Shown here: positions 62,930 to 64,000 of the stretch, in pieces
Layout: every line of letters starts with the position of its first letter
Position numbering within the stretch: the first letter of the stretch is position 1
NCBI RefSeq assembly: GCF_018687715.1
Contig: NC_056758.1
Span: 27,592,967 to 27,656,966, forward strand
Source: Carya illinoinensis
Lineage: Eukaryota > Streptophyta > Magnoliopsida > Fagales > Juglandaceae
Length of the DNA stretch: 64,000 nt
Reading direction: 5' to 3'
Position numbers and translations under genes: made by a program
The notes under the pieces: model-generated
The model's input: the letters and a program-made list of their open reading frames with translations, nothing else
Databases searched by the model: none
What the model was told of the DNA's origin: nothing

Positions 62930-64000
62930 ACTAATACAAGAGAGAGTGAATTGAATTGTATTAAAAAAATAATAATTATAAATCAAATATACAATATAAA
63001 ATATAAATAAAATATGAAATAGCAATAAATATAAAGAGTAAGGGTAAGAGAGAAGCAAATTCAGTATGTTAACGAGGTTCGGTCCCACTGCCTACGTCTT
63101 CGCCTCAAGCTACTTTTAGAAGATTTTTAAATTCACTATTCAACCTCTTTCAGGTGGAGATAGAAATCTATTATACCTTTGAACAATACCGCTACAAAGA
63201 ATCCGTGTAGAACATCCTCTAAACTTATAATCACCTTATACGTGGTGATTCAACTATTTTCTATGTAAAACACTTTTTACACGCACAGGGGTTATACACA
63301 CCCTTTTACTGATACAAGAGCTGATAGTGGGTAGGTTATCAGAAAATACTCCTCCATGAGTGGAATAAGAATAATAAAACACAAATTATATTTCTCAAAA
63401 TGAACAAGAATTAAGGCTCAATGCTTAGAGAAGAGAGAATGAAAGTTTTAAATGAATGTTGTATGCTTTTGGTGTTGTGTAAAGCTCTCAAATAATCTAT
63501 TTATAGGCATATGAGACCTCATATTCAAATTTAAAAAGATTCACATGTCAAAGACAACATCATTCACTTTTTCAAAAAATTCAAATAAAAGGTTTTTCTT
63601 TTTCAATTGTCAAAGATAACATCATTCATTTTTCAAAAATTTCAAACTTAATCTTTTACTTTTGGCATATGACAAAAGGAGCACACTTTACTTTTCAAAA
63701 AATTCAAACCTAATCTTTTACTTTTTGCATATGACAAAAGGAGCACACTTTACTTTTCAAATATTTCAAACAAAATCATCTACCTTTGCATAAGTAAAAA
63801 AAAGTATCAATCATTTTTAAAAATATTCAAATAAAATATGCACATGTGAAAGATGACAATCAATCATTTTTAATATTTTCAAAATTCAACCCTTTAATCA
63901 AGGTATGCACATGTGAAATATGACAATCAATCATCTTTCAAAATTTTCAAATTTAATTTTTAAAATATTCATGCACATGTAGAAAATGTATTTTAATGCT
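62930..64000. mobile_element. LTR-retrotransposon-like terminal region (runs off the window)
   Basis: Contains 'ttaacgaggttcggtcccac' followed by 'tgcctacgtcttcgcctcaa' (63068-63107), wording I associate with LTRs of plant copia-type elements. The right part is a degenerate tandem array. No polyprotein is visible in the window, so this is a tentative call. Confidence 0.4.
63530..64000. repeat. Degenerate ~62-67 bp tandem array
   Basis: Units containing 'gacaaaaggagcacacttta' or 'gtcaaagataacatcattca' followed by 'ttttcaaaaaattcaaa' start at about 63547, 63609, 63671 and 63733, an exact 62-bp spacing. More diverged units with 'cacatgtgaaagatgacaat' follow at about 63841 and 63908, and another begins at about 63973. 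The 63650-63711 and 63712-63773 units are nearly identical. The array continues past the window edge. Confidence 0.75.

Noticed and set aside
63547..63800. Regularly spaced repeats considered as a CRISPR array
   Set aside because: Units are contiguous and diverged, with no repeat-spacer alternation, and this is plant nuclear DNA.

Overview
This window is nuclear DNA of a flowering plant. Genes carry GT-AG introns, the protein families are plant-specific, and the spacers are AT-rich and full of LINE, SINE, MITE, hAT and copia debris. The repeat flavour (GAGATGAGATG-rich Tourist-like MITEs, LINE tails reading 'cccaagtacac' in reverse) suggests a woody Fagales species, perhaps walnut or pecan family. 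That placement is inference from pattern memory, not a search result. Exon structures below were built by hand from splice signals, reading frame and family knowledge.

Layout, left to right: (1) 1-6985 (+), the 3' part of a LEC14B/DCAF11-like WD40 gene whose third visible exon carries a frame-breaking 28-nt deletion. (2) 10167-11369 (-), an intronless secreted leucine-rich-repeat protein. (3) 20300-24252 (-), a six-exon histidine phosphotransfer protein (AHP) of cytokinin signalling, 146 aa. (4) 28845-37050 (-), a nine-exon autophagy gene of the ATG18g type (WD40 plus BCAS3 region), 991 aa. (5) 41290-43686 (-), a seven-exon receptor-like cytoplasmic kinase of the RBK/RLCK-VI group, 421 aa, with a probable GC-AG last intron. 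(6) 48306-48378 (+), tRNA-Ala(UGC). (7) 48552-62210 (+), a twelve-exon Tas-like aldo-keto reductase, 357 aa, whose 1.07 kb of coding sequence is spread over 13.7 kb because its introns filled with LINE fragments, a hAT element and a larger composite insertion. (8) 62930-64000, an LTR-retrotransposon-like region with a degenerate ~62-67 bp tandem array running off the window.

The genes do not form a pathway or operon; they are independent housekeeping and signalling genes. I see no convincing undescribed biological system. The most informative oddities are mobile-element events with readable target-site duplications: two end-to-end LINE chimeras, two copies of a ~95-bp tRNA-derived SINE, a hAT element with a perfect 8-bp duplication, and a 3.6-kb TG...CA segment with a 5-bp duplication. 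Gene-structure oddities are the GC-AG intron, a 5-nt terminal coding exon in ATG18g, and the LEC14B exon deletion.
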